A DNA stretch of 23,179 bases from JBEKSX01 sp049516635 (GCA_049516635.1 JBEKSX010000048.1:1-23179), one strand, 5' to 3'. Shown: positions 15,219-22,112, numbered from the stretch's first letter. Translations and numbers: made by a program. The notes: generated by a model not told the origin, from the sequence alone.

Positions 15219-16262
15219 CTATTTTTTTATTACTGATTTAAACACTACTCTTGAGAGAGAAGGTGGTACTGCATTTCCGACCTGTTGTTGTTGACTTCCT
15301 AAATTTCCCTGAAACACGAACCAATCCGGAAATGACTGAAGTCTTGCTGCTTCTCTCACTGATAAACCTCTGGTTTGTGTAGGATGGATGAGCATATTTT
15401 TTCTAAAATTCCCAATTACAATAGAAGGTTCGTTCTCTTTTAATCTGTGGTATATACCACTGTGGCAATTTAATTTGTTTGCATAATTTTTCATCAAACT
15501 TGCTGGTATATTTTTCCAGTTGCCGCCCTGCGGTATATATTTGTATCTTTCAATAACGGTTTTATTATTGTATGAGATCAAATTATTTGTGGTCTGTTTC
15601 AGTTTACCCCTCAATTTTCTAGAGTAAAATGAATCGGCATCGGATTTATAAGGCATTCTATTAACCATTGCTCCATTTCTTAATATAGGTAAATCATGTA
15701 TTGCATCTTTAACTGTTACCCTTGATATACCATTGGTTGATATGTTTATCTTAATACCATGCAATGAAGCAATAATAAATACTCTCTGTCTTTTTTGCGG
15801 TACACCAAAATCAACTGCATCTAAAACATGCGGTGATGTTGTATAGCCTAATTTATTCAAATCTGCTAAAGTTTTATCATAGAACAAACCATTTTGCGTA
15901 GTCATAAATCCTTTTACGTTTTCAAATATGACCCAATCCGGCATGAGCATTTTTATCACTCTTATAAATTCAGAATACAACCAATTCTCGGGATTCTTTT
16001 TTGTTCTTGTCTTTTGATTTGAGGTTGAAAACCCCTGGCAAGGAGGCCCTCCGAATACAATTAACTGTTCTTTATTCTTTTTGATAGGCAGCTCTTTTAC
16101 TTTTCTTATGTCATCGTTGATTAATTTTACTTCGGGGTTATTATGTGAATAGGTCATAGCAGAATATTTATCACATTCTACAGCATATTTCACTTTGATA
16201 CCGGCTTGTTTAGCACCCAAGGTCATTCCTCCGGCACCGCAAAATAGGTCAATACCAATCAT
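15219..16262 (-). CDS. DNA (cytosine-5-)-methyltransferase
   Basis: The 347-residue enzyme has all the main C5-methyltransferase motifs: motif I DLFCGAGGMTLG (5-16), motif IV GGPPCQGFS with catalytic C75, motif VI ENV (114-116), motif VIII QKRQRVFI (156-163), motif IX RGLSVREAARLQSFPDWF (298-315), and motif X QQVGNAVPP (326-334). The target-recognition region lies between about 180 and 290. It methylates cytosine C5 using S-adenosylmethionine; the recognition sequence is unknown. A divergent vsr gene supports a Dcm-like role. No partner restriction endonuclease is recognisable, although three unassigned-function genes follow in the same direction. It appears intact. Confidence 0.97.
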   Translation of the reverse strand: MIGIDLFCGAGGMTLGAKQAGIKVKYAVECDKYSAMTYSHNNPEVKLINDDIRKVKELPIKKNKEQLIVFGGPPCQGFSTSNQKTRTKKNPENWLYSEFIRVIKMLMPDWVIFENVKGFMTTQNGLFYDKTLADLNKLGYTTSPHVLDAVDFGVPQKRQRVFIIASLHGIKINISTNGISRVTVKDAIHDLPILRNGAMVNRMPYKSDADSFYSRKLRGKLKQTTNNLISYNNKTVIERYKYIPQGGNWKNIPASLMKNYANKLNCHSGIYHRLKENEPSIVIGNFRKNMLIHPTQTRGLSVREAARLQSFPDWFVFQGNLGSQQQQVGNAVPPSLSRVVFKSVIKK

Positions 16263-16300
16263 TGAGTTAATTAAAATAATTACCTAAATTTAACACGTAA

Positions 16301-16319
16301 ATACTTAATAATGAAGTAT
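16301..16319. promoter_or_regulatory. Inverted repeat in the divergent dcm-type / vsr promoter region
   Basis: Arms ATACTT (16301-16306) and AAGTAT (16314-16319) flank a 7-bp centre, 7 bp upstream of the vsr ATG. The whole divergent gap is 64 bp. On the minus strand a TATAAT lies at 16325-16320, which could be a -10 element for the methyltransferase operon. An operator that couples the two divergent genes is possible but unproven. Confidence 0.35.
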
Positions 16320-16326
16320 ATTATAT

Positions 16327-16737
16327 ATGGATAACTTGTCGCATTCGGATAGACGCAAAAATATGCAAAATATACGCTCTACGAATACTTTAATGGAACT
16401 TAGTGTTCGTTCAGCACTTCATAAAAAAGGGTTGCGTTTTAGAAAATACTCAAAATATTTAGTAGGTAAACCTGACATAGTTTTTTCCAAACCAAAGGTA
16501 GTGGTCTTTCTTGATTCATGCTTTTGGCATAAATGCAGATATCATTTTATAGAGCCAAAATCGAACCGTAAATATTGGATTCCAAAACTGAATAGGAATA
16601 AGGAGCGAGCAAAAGAAGTGAATAAATTGCTGCGTAATGATGGGTGGATAGTTCTTAGATTCTGGGAGCATCAGGTGAAAAATGATTTAGACGTAGTTAT
16701 TTCTAAGATTTATAAAGAAGTTAAAAAGAGGAAATAA
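16327..16737 (+). CDS. vsr: Very short patch repair endonuclease Vsr
   Basis: The 136-residue protein has the Vsr layout: DRRKNMQNIRSTNTLMELSV at the N-terminus, KPDIVF with D50 at the position of the catalytic aspartate, CFWHKCRYH (65-73) for the zinc/active-site histidines and cysteines, and GWIVLRFWEH near the C-terminus. Vsr nicks 5' of the T in T:G mismatches left by deaminated 5-methylcytosine, so it pairs functionally with the divergent cytosine methyltransferase. The usual WEC of the family reads WEH here (H115), so one zinc ligand may be changed from Cys to His. The ATG at 16327 gives the normal N-terminus; no Shine-Dalgarno site is seen. Confidence 0.95.
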   Translation: MDNLSHSDRRKNMQNIRSTNTLMELSVRSALHKKGLRFRKYSKYLVGKPDIVFSKPKVVVFLDSCFWHKCRYHFIEPKSNRKYWIPKLNRNKERAKEVNKLLRNDGWIVLRFWEHQVKNDLDVVISKIYKEVKKRK

Positions 16738-16771
16738 CCATTCTCTCCACGAAATAACATGCCACCCCTTG

Positions 16772-16788
16772 CCCCCTCGGAGAGGGGG
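16772..16788. terminator. Perfect G+C-rich hairpin downstream of vsr
   Basis: CCCCCTC (16772-16778) and GAGGGGG (16782-16788) pair perfectly around a 3-base loop, 34 bp after the vsr stop. There is no T-run after it, so it is at best a weak intrinsic terminator or a dispersed repeat fragment. It also marks the right end of the A+T-rich block. Confidence 0.35.
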
Positions 16789-16921
16789 AATGAAGTGTGA
16801 ACTTAAATCCAGCCTATCCTGTTGTATTTCATGGTATCTAGATTAGCTATCCCATCTGTCGATTTCTCTTTGTATATTTACGAAATAATTTTTCAAATCT
16901 TTAAAAAATATATATATAAAT

Positions 16922-17713
16922 ATGAATTTTTTATTAGATCTGCACCCTTTGATTTCTTTTCCTATTGTGTGCATAGTTTGCGTGGTCATTACCGTATACA
17001 GCCTTAAGTTCGTCAGGAAACGGTTCCATGAGGAACAGCTCAGGGAGAACCACGAGGTCGCGGGCATTGTTTTTAATGCCTTCGGACTGGTATTTGCGGT
17101 GCTGGTGGCGTTTGTTGTATTTGCCACATGGACATCATACGACAGCTCCAAGCAGAGCGTGGAGATGGAAGCGGAAAAGCTTTCGGATCTCTACCTCGAT
17201 GCGGACGCATTTCCCGATTCGATGAAGAAGGAAATTCGTGTTGCAATAACGGAATATACCAGAGCGGTCGTGGAACAGGAGTGGCCTGTCATGGCAGAAG
17301 GAGGAAGGATGCCGCAGGCTGTAATAGAAGCTTTGCGGAGAATATGGAATGTATTCCTGAACGTGGATGTAAAGTCCCTGCCCAATACTCACATATACGA
17401 TGAGTCCCTGAAGCAGTTGAATTCGATGTCCGAAAACAGGCGGTCGAGGTGGTTCGCCAGCAGGGCATCCATGCCGGGCGTAATATGGCTTGTGCTGATA
17501 GCGGGAGGGGCGATATCGGTTGTGTACACATTCTTCTTCGGTATAAAGCGGGCCGGGGCGCATTACCTGATGACGGGCGTGCTGACGGTGATAAATGCAA
17601 TGGTGCTGTTCCTTATTTTTATACTCAACCACCCGTTCAGCGGTTATAACGCTATCTCGAGCGATCCGTTAAGGAGTGTGCTGTTTATGTTCCAGAGGAT
17701 GCTGGGGCATTAG
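16922..17713 (+). CDS. DUF4239-type integral membrane protein
   Basis: The 263-residue protein has four hydrophobic segments at about residues 10-30, 48-70, 184-206 and 214-236, with a soluble helical region (about 71-180) between the second and third. The segment GLVFAVLVAFVVFATWTSY, followed by an E/A-rich helix, is typical of the DUF4239 family of bestrophin-like membrane proteins, whose function is not established. The third and fourth segments suggest a membrane-returning bundle. It is a single gene: vsr ends 184 bp upstream and the next gene begins 400 bp downstream. The 9-bp repeat array starts 2 bp after its stop codon. Confidence 0.78.
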   Translation: MNFLLDLHPLISFPIVCIVCVVITVYSLKFVRKRFHEEQLRENHEVAGIVFNAFGLVFAVLVAFVVFATWTSYDSSKQSVEMEAEKLSDLYLDADAFPDSMKKEIRVAITEYTRAVVEQEWPVMAEGGRMPQAVIEALRRIWNVFLNVDVKSLPNTHIYDESLKQLNSMSENRRSRWFASRASMPGVIWLVLIAGGAISVVYTFFFGIKRAGAHYLMTGVLTVINAMVLFLIFILNHPFSGYNAISSDPLRSVLFMFQRMLGH

Positions 17714-17714
17714 G

Positions 17715-17786
17715 GTTCATCAAGTTAATAAGGTTCGTAAGGTTTATAAAGTTCGTAAAGTTTGTAAGGTTTATAAGGTTCATAAA
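17715..17786. repeat. 9-bp tandem array (GTTYRTAAR), 8 units
   Basis: Eight 9-bp units run in exact phase: GTTCATCAA, GTTAATAAG, GTTCGTAAG, GTTTATAAA, GTTCGTAAA, GTTTGTAAG, GTTTATAAG and GTTCATAAA. Variation is confined mainly to the 4th, 5th and 9th bases, as C/T, A/G and A/G exchanges. It is the longest of the three arrays, and it is followed 30 bp later by a TGTCATTCC element. Confidence 0.9.
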
Positions 17787-17816
17787 GTAGGATAGTGGAC
17801 AGAAGGCAGAAGTGAT

Positions 17817-17908
17817 TGTCATTCCCACGAAAGTGGGAATCCGATTAACAAATGAGTAAACTTGGATTCCTGCTGGAGTTAACCCGGCTTAGGCGGGCTG
17901 GAATGACA
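17817..17908. repeat. TGTCATTCC element with 9-bp terminal inverted repeats
   Basis: The 92-bp element is bounded by TGTCATTCC (17817-17825) and its exact reverse complement GGAATGACA (17900-17908). An inner hairpin pairs ATTCCCAC with GTGGGAAT. It has no coding capacity. The size and terminal inverted repeats are MITE-like or REP-like; no flanking target duplication was recognised by eye. Confidence 0.7.
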
Positions 17909-18028
17909 AAGAAAACAAATCACTAATGGATACTGATACATTAATGCGGTTCAGAAGTTAACTTCATCAAAAATCTGCAATTAGCGGGAGCTAATTTTCC
18001 GCATTCAGAGTTTTAATATGTGTGAATC

Positions 18029-18057
18029 TTGACACTAATTTAAAAAAATTTTATTTA
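18029..18057 (+). promoter_or_regulatory. Candidate sigma-70-type promoter for the CBS/ATPase/ClpS/Aat cluster
   Basis: TTGACA (18029-18034), a 17-bp A+T-rich spacer and TATTTA (18052-18057) lie about 60 bp upstream of the CBS-gene ATG. The spacing is ideal for a housekeeping promoter, but promoter rules in this phylum can differ, so this is a pattern call only. Confidence 0.5.
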
Positions 18058-18116
18058 TATTTAATCAGTTAGTACGTTTAAGATATTGTCAAATTAATTC
18101 CGAAAGGAAAACGCTC

Positions 18117-18557
18117 ATGAAAACACTCAGTGAACTCATAAAGAACAAACCGGTCCATGTTGTTAATAAGGATCAGACCGTACTGGAAGCCGTCAGAGAC
18201 ATGGTCAGGTATAATGTCGGCGCGGTTCCGGTCGTGGACGGGGACAGGCTGGCAGGAATATTTTCAGAAAGAGACCTGATGGTCCGGTGTGTAGCGGGAG
18301 GGTTCGATCTAAGTAAAACAAAGGTGGAAGATGTCATGACGAAAGAACTGATAGTAACGAATATCAATGACAGCTATGAAGAATGTCTCATCATCATGAA
18401 AAAAAAGGGGATACGCCATCTGCCCGTTATAGAAGACGATCGCCTGGCGGGAGTGGTTTCATTGCGGGACCTGATGCAGATAGATGTTGAAGAAAAGGAA
18501 CAAAAAATCGATGTACTGCATTCTTATATACATTACAACCCTAAAGGAAATAAATAA
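18117..18557 (+). CDS. CBS-domain-pair protein
   Basis: The 146-residue protein consists of two CBS motifs (about residues 8-60 and 72-130) and nothing else, apart from a short charged tail. Repeated signatures are GAVPVVDGDRLAGIFSERDL and IRHLPVIEDDRLAGVVSLRD. Such stand-alone Bateman modules bind adenosine nucleotides and usually regulate a partner. The ATG is preceded by GAAAGGAAA, one of the clearer ribosome binding sites in the window. The AAA+ ATPase gene follows after 17 bp on the same strand, so that ATPase is a candidate partner. Confidence 0.93.
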   Translation: MKTLSELIKNKPVHVVNKDQTVLEAVRDMVRYNVGAVPVVDGDRLAGIFSERDLMVRCVAGGFDLSKTKVEDVMTKELIVTNINDSYEECLIIMKKKGIRHLPVIEDDRLAGVVSLRDLMQIDVEEKEQKIDVLHSYIHYNPKGNK

Positions 18558-18574
18558 CAGAAAGAGTGAATTTA

Positions 18575-20119
18575 ATGCGCGAAAATGAGCTTCCAAAGAC
18601 CATTGGTGAACTCAAGCAAAAGCAATATAAGGTTCTATCGGTCAAAGATGAGATAAGAAAAAATCTCATCTGCAAATTACAAAAGAGAGAAGAGATCTTT
18701 CCCGGTATCGTAGGTTACGAAAAAACCGTAATACCGGCAATCTCCAATGCAATACTCGCGAAGCATGATATAATACTGCTCGGTCTAAGGGGACAGGCGA
18801 AAACAAAGATAGCTAGGATGCTGATCACTTTGCTGGATGACTTTACACCCGTTATAAAAGGATCCGAGATAAATGATAATCCTTACAGACCGGTATCGAA
18901 GTTCGCTGTGGACATGGTCAAGGAGCACGGGGACGATACCGAGCTTGAATGGATAACGCCTGACAGAAGATACGGCGAGAAACTTGCCACTCCCGATGTG
19001 ACTATCGCAGACCTGATAGGCGATATCGATCCCATCAAAGCGGCAACGCAGAGGCTGTATTATTCGCATGAAGGCGCGATACACTTCGGCATCATACCGA
19101 GAACGAACCGCGGGATATTCGTTATCAATGAGCTTCCCGATCTTCAGCCAAGGATACAGGTCGGCCTGCTGAACATCATGCAGGAGAAGGACATACAGAT
19201 AAGGGGATTCAACATCAGGATACCGCTGGATATGTTCATAGTATTCACCGCTAACCCGGAGGATTATACGAACAGGGGGAACATCATCACGCCGCTCAAG
19301 GACAGGATAGATTCGCAGATACTTACGCATTATCCGAAGACCATCGATGAAGGCATCAGGATAACGGAATCGGAAAGCTGGGTGAACAGGAATTCCGGCG
19401 CGAAGGTTGTTATACCGTTCTATCTGAAGGAGATAGTGGAGATAATCGCGCATGAAGCAAGGAGCAGCGAATTCGTTGAACAGAAATCCGGTGTGAGCGC
19501 AAGGATGCCGATATCGGTGATGGAAAACCTCATCAGCAATGCCGAGAGAAGGTCTATTATTAATAAAGAGGATGTTATATTCCCAAGGATAACCGACCTG
19601 CAGTCTGTGCTGCCGGGAATGACGGGAAAGATTGAGCTTGTTTTCGAAGGCGAGCAGGAAGGGACGGTAAAAGTGAGCAGGGCACTGATAGGAAAAAGCA
19701 TAAAACAGGTGTTCAGGAAATATTTTCCCGACCCGCTGCAGCGAAGAAGCAGAAAAGAAGAAACAGCCGGACCGGGCAATGAAATATACGGGGAGATACT
19801 GAAATGGTTCGGCGAGGGAAATATGGTGGAGCTCTCGGATGAGATGACCTTCAGGGATTATTTCGCCACGCTGAGGAAAGTGAAAGGACTCGAGAACATC
19901 ACAAAGAAATATGTGAAGACCATAGAGAACGATTACGAGCTGGCAACTATGATGGAATTTGTTCTTGACGGATTGCACAATAATTCCAAAATTGCGAAGG
20001 ACGAAGCGGATGATACGGTTTCGTACAAGGATATGCTCGGAAGCATGCTCAGGGAATCAGCCCCCCGGGACGATGCGCGGCGAAGTTCATATGATTATGA
20101 ACAGGACTGGAATTATTAA
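18575..20119 (+). CDS. MoxR/Mg-chelatase-I-like AAA+ ATPase
   Basis: From the ATG at 18575 the protein is 514 residues. It has a Walker A-type GLRGQAKT (70-77), a Walker B-like segment IFVINELPDL (181-190), sensor 1 FIVFTANPEDYTNRG (221-235), and LKDRID (241-246) as the probable arginine-finger region. This is the helix-2-insert AAA+ branch that includes MoxR, Mg-chelatase subunit I and related remodelling ATPases. The Walker B aspartate position reads N (VINE), which I believe is usual for this subfamily. A GTG at 18566 would add three residues; I prefer the ATG because AGAAAGAG lies about 8 bp before it. The VWA-domain partner common for MoxR proteins is not present nearby. The substrate is unknown. 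Confidence 0.88.
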   Translation: MRENELPKTIGELKQKQYKVLSVKDEIRKNLICKLQKREEIFPGIVGYEKTVIPAISNAILAKHDIILLGLRGQAKTKIARMLITLLDDFTPVIKGSEINDNPYRPVSKFAVDMVKEHGDDTELEWITPDRRYGEKLATPDVTIADLIGDIDPIKAATQRLYYSHEGAIHFGIIPRTNRGIFVINELPDLQPRIQVGLLNIMQEKDIQIRGFNIRIPLDMFIVFTANPEDYTNRGNIITPLKDRIDSQILTHYPKTIDEGIRITESESWVNRNSGAKVVIPFYLKEIVEIIAHEARSSEFVEQKSGVSARMPISVMENLISNAERRSIINKEDVIFPRITDLQSVLPGMTGKIELVFEGEQEGTVKVSRALIGKSIKQVFRKYFPDPLQRRSRKEETAGPGNEIYGEILKWFGEGNMVELSDEMTFRDYFATLRKVKGLENITKKYVKTIENDYELATMMEFVLDGLHNNSKIAKDEADDTVSYKDMLGSMLRESAPRDDARRSSYDYEQDWNY

Positions 20120-20138
20120 AATGCATTAAATTTTATTT

Positions 20139-20420
20139 ATGCCCAAGCCGGAAGAATTATTAGAACCTACTGATATCGATATAGGAGCGGAGGGTTTTTC
20201 GCTCATCCTCTTCAATGATTCGTTCCATGATTTTGACGAAGTGACCTCACAGGTTATGAAAGCAACCGGCTATTCATACGATAGGTCGGAAGAGATCACT
20301 ATGGAAGCGCACCAGAAGGGACGCGCTTTAGTCCTTTCGGGTGAGCTGGATAAATGCCTTAAGGCGCAATCGGTGCTCGAGGAGATCAGTTTGAGAACCT
20401 CGATAGAAGTGAACGTGTAA
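20139..20420 (+). CDS. clpS: ClpS-like N-degron adaptor (variant)
   Basis: The 93-residue protein matches the ClpS fold: LILFNDSFHDFDEVTSQVMK (residues 22-41), then HQKGRALVLSGELDKC with H58 at the position of the conserved binding-pocket histidine. ClpS delivers substrates bearing N-terminal Leu, Phe, Tyr or Trp to the ClpAP protease. The canonical NDDxTPMxFV is altered to NDSFHDFDEV: N26 and D27 remain, but the third acidic residue is Ser and the gatekeeper Met position is Phe. The next gene is aat, which makes such N-degrons. It starts 19 bp after the ATPase gene; no clpA is within the window. Confidence 0.85.
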   Translation: MPKPEELLEPTDIDIGAEGFSLILFNDSFHDFDEVTSQVMKATGYSYDRSEEITMEAHQKGRALVLSGELDKCLKAQSVLEEISLRTSIEVNV

Positions 20421-20458
20421 AGAATATAATATTTCACTCCGCAATTTATAACACATCT

Positions 20459-21070
20459 TTGGAAAAATCCCAATATCAATATTATGAGCTGAAATGGTTC
20501 GAGGTGCTGAACGGATACGCCTCGGGAATATTTCCGATGGGAGAAGATGACAGTTCTATCAGCTGGTATGAAACAAGTCCCAGAGCCATTCTGCCCATCG
20601 AGCTTCCTACGAGCAGCCTCCACATCACCCGTTCACTGCACCAGGTCCTGAAAAAAAATGTTTTTGAACTCCGTATCGATACTGCCTTTACACGTGTTGT
20701 CAGGTACTGCGCCGACAGGGAGAGCACATGGATAAACGGGCTCATCATTAAAGCGTACACTGAGCTATTCCGGAGGGGCTATGCCCACAGCGTTGAGAGC
20801 TGGCAGGACGGGAAGCTGGCAGGCGGTTTGTACGGTGTTGCTTACCGGGGCGCATTTTTCGGCGAATCCATGTTTCACCTGAAAAGCGATGCGTCAAAAA
20901 CTGCTGTGGTGAAGCTGTACGAGATACTGAAGAAGAACCGTTATATACTGCTGGATATCCAGATGATGACACCGCATTTCAAACAGCTCGGTGCCGTGGA
21001 GATATCAAAAAAAGATTACCTTAGGATACTTGACAGGGCTTTGATAGCCGAAAGGAAATTCGAGTATTAA
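20459..21070 (+). CDS. aat: Leucyl/phenylalanyl-tRNA--protein transferase
   Basis: The 203-residue protein carries family signatures in order: GYASGIFPM (19-27), SWYETSPRAIL (35-45), TWI (90-92), HSVESW (110-115), GGLYGVAYRGAFFGESMF (122-139) and LLDIQMMTPHFKQLGAVEI (164-182). Aat transfers Leu or Phe from aminoacyl-tRNA to proteins with N-terminal Arg or Lys, creating N-degrons for ClpS/ClpAP. The start is a TTG at 20459, because no in-frame ATG occurs before residue 27, which is already inside the conserved GIFPM motif. It follows clpS by 38 bp. Its stop overlaps the stop of convergent rpiB. Confidence 0.93.
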   Translation: MEKSQYQYYELKWFEVLNGYASGIFPMGEDDSSISWYETSPRAILPIELPTSSLHITRSLHQVLKKNVFELRIDTAFTRVVRYCADRESTWINGLIIKAYTELFRRGYAHSVESWQDGKLAGGLYGVAYRGAFFGESMFHLKSDASKTAVVKLYEILKKNRYILLDIQMMTPHFKQLGAVEISKKDYLRILDRALIAERKFEY

Positions 21071-21525
21071 TGCTTCCGTGATTCCGACTCTTCTATCTTT
21101 TTAATTTTATCCAGCCGCCTCACATATCTCTCTTTACCCAGAAACTTTGCGTTCAGGAACGTATTGATTATGTCTATTGCAAGTGAAGGACCTACGATAC
21201 CGCTCCCGAGGCAGAGGACGTTCATATCATCGTCTTCCACGCCCTGGTGCGCCGAAAAATTATCGTGGCATGCAGCCGCGCGGATACCTTTGTATTTGCT
21301 TGCGGCAACTGACGCCCCTACACCGCTCCCGCAAATCAGAACTCCTTTTTCGCATTGCCCGGACAGGATGGGCTTGACCAGTGCCGAGGCAATGTCGGGA
21401 TAATCAACCATCTCGTCGGAATTGGTTCCGACATCGATCACATCGTATTCTTTGGAAAGCAGTTCCTTCATTTTTTCTTTTAGCCGGAAACCGCGGTGGT
21501 CTGCACCGATAACAATTTTCTTCAT
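21067..21525 (-). CDS. rpiB: Ribose-5-phosphate isomerase B
   Basis: The 152-residue protein interconverts ribose 5-phosphate and ribulose 5-phosphate in the non-oxidative pentose phosphate pathway. It shows DHRGF (9-13), the catalytic C65 in ICGSGVGASVAA (64-75), and the signature CHDNFSAHQGVEDDDMNVLC, with H87 and N102. Its length is normal for the RpiB/LacAB family. The frame converges on aat and the two stop codons share a 4-bp overlap (21067-21070). The upstream side is the 1.3-kb repeat-rich gap, so its promoter should lie within 21526-21600. Confidence 0.95.
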   Translation of the reverse strand: MKKIVIGADHRGFRLKEKMKELLSKEYDVIDVGTNSDEMVDYPDIASALVKPILSGQCEKGVLICGSGVGASVAASKYKGIRAAACHDNFSAHQGVEDDDMNVLCLGSGIVGPSLAIDIINTFLNAKFLGKERYVRRLDKIKKIEESESRKH

Positions 21526-21603
21526 AATAATAAAATAATTACAGCAAATTAATTAAACGGGCTGTAAGTATCAATTTAGAAAAGAAATACCACAGATTAT
21601 ATG

Positions 21604-21625
21604 TTGTTGGTGACAACACCAACAA
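21604..21625. repeat. TTGTTGGTG hairpin, copy 1
   Basis: Arms TTGTTGGTG (21604-21612) and CACCAACAA (21617-21625) are perfect, with an ACAA loop, and are followed by GGGGG. An identical core is present at 22684-22705. Confidence 0.8.
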
Positions 21626-21694
21626 GGGGGAATTTTAATTTTTACTATTAATTTTTAACTTTCAATTTTAAATTTTTAACTTCCTACCCCCCCT

Positions 21695-21708
21695 ATTACT
21701 TAAGTAAT
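21695..21708. repeat. 14-bp perfect palindrome ATTACTTAAGTAAT
   Basis: This perfect palindrome is centred on CTTAAG and preceded by a C-run. About 26 bp downstream is CGCCATTTTTTGA; a closely similar CGCCACTTTTTGA follows the second CTTAAG palindrome at 22012-22023, so the two regions look like diverged copies of one unit. Confidence 0.6.
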
Positions 21709-21780
21709 GACAAGTAATAAAACAAATCAGAATCGCCATTTTTTGATTAGTTAATTAGTGACTACTTAATAGTGTTAAGG

Positions 21781-21920
21781 TGTCATTCCCGCCTGTCTGT
21801 GCCGGGTAAACTCCAGCGGGAATCCAGTTTAGAACCCCTCTCGGCTTCCCGCTTGAGGCGGGCTGGCTGCCGTTTCTCCCCTTTCCCGCCTTCGGACGGG
21901 CAGGCTGCTAAGGGGAGAAA
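21781..21920. repeat. Composite palindromic element, copy 1
   Basis: Module 1 runs from TGTCATTCCCGCC to GCGGGAATCCAG (21781-21827). After AGAACCCCTC comes module 2, bounded by TTTCTCCCC (21873-21881) and GGGGAGAAA (21912-21920), with an inner hairpin CCCGCC-TTCGGA-CGGGC. Copy 2 at 22113-22221 keeps both modules and the joining sequence. Confidence 0.75.
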
Positions 21921-22008
21921 ACTGAATCCTTTATTATTCATTTATAATTTTTCTAGGGACTCCAACGAAGTATCTGTTTTTTCAAGGTTTATTAAAGAGA
22001 TACCCCCC

Positions 22009-22102
22009 GGGTAACTTAAGTTATCCCCCTATCGAAAAAACATTGAATACATTCACGAAACGCCACTTTTTGAAAATTTAAGTTAGGGTAACTTAGTTAC
22101 CC
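22009..22102. repeat. Pair of GGGTAACTT palindromes
   Basis: The first palindrome has core TAACTTAAGTTA at 22012-22023, flanked by GGG and TCCC. The second, GGGTAACTTAGTTACCC (22086-22102), is perfect around one central base. They frame the CGCCACTTTTTGA motif and resemble the palindrome at 21695. Confidence 0.6.
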
Positions 22103-22112
22103 CGAACCCCAA

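Larger units (their letters stand above)
17714..18116. other. Intergenic spacer with repeats and a promoter
   Basis: No gene is seen in these 403 bp. They hold an eight-unit 9-bp tandem array (17715-17786), a TGTCATTCC palindromic element (17817-17908), about 100 bp of unremarkable sequence, and a promoter-like pair (18029-18057) in front of the CBS-protein gene. Confidence 0.6.

Noticed and set aside
17715..17786. Possible CRISPR array
   Set aside because: The units are 9 bp with no spacers, no cas genes are nearby, and the dispersed hairpins elsewhere are not regularly spaced.
18785..19978. Long open frame (397 codons) on the minus strand opposite the AAA+ ATPase gene
   Set aside because: It is an antisense shadow: the plus-strand frame has clear Walker, sensor and arginine-finger motifs, while the minus-strand product is rich in H, R, Y and F with no recognisable domain.
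21772..22014. 80-codon plus-strand frame in the repeat-rich region
   Set aside because: It starts just before the composite palindromic element and reads through it; no start signal or domain supports it.
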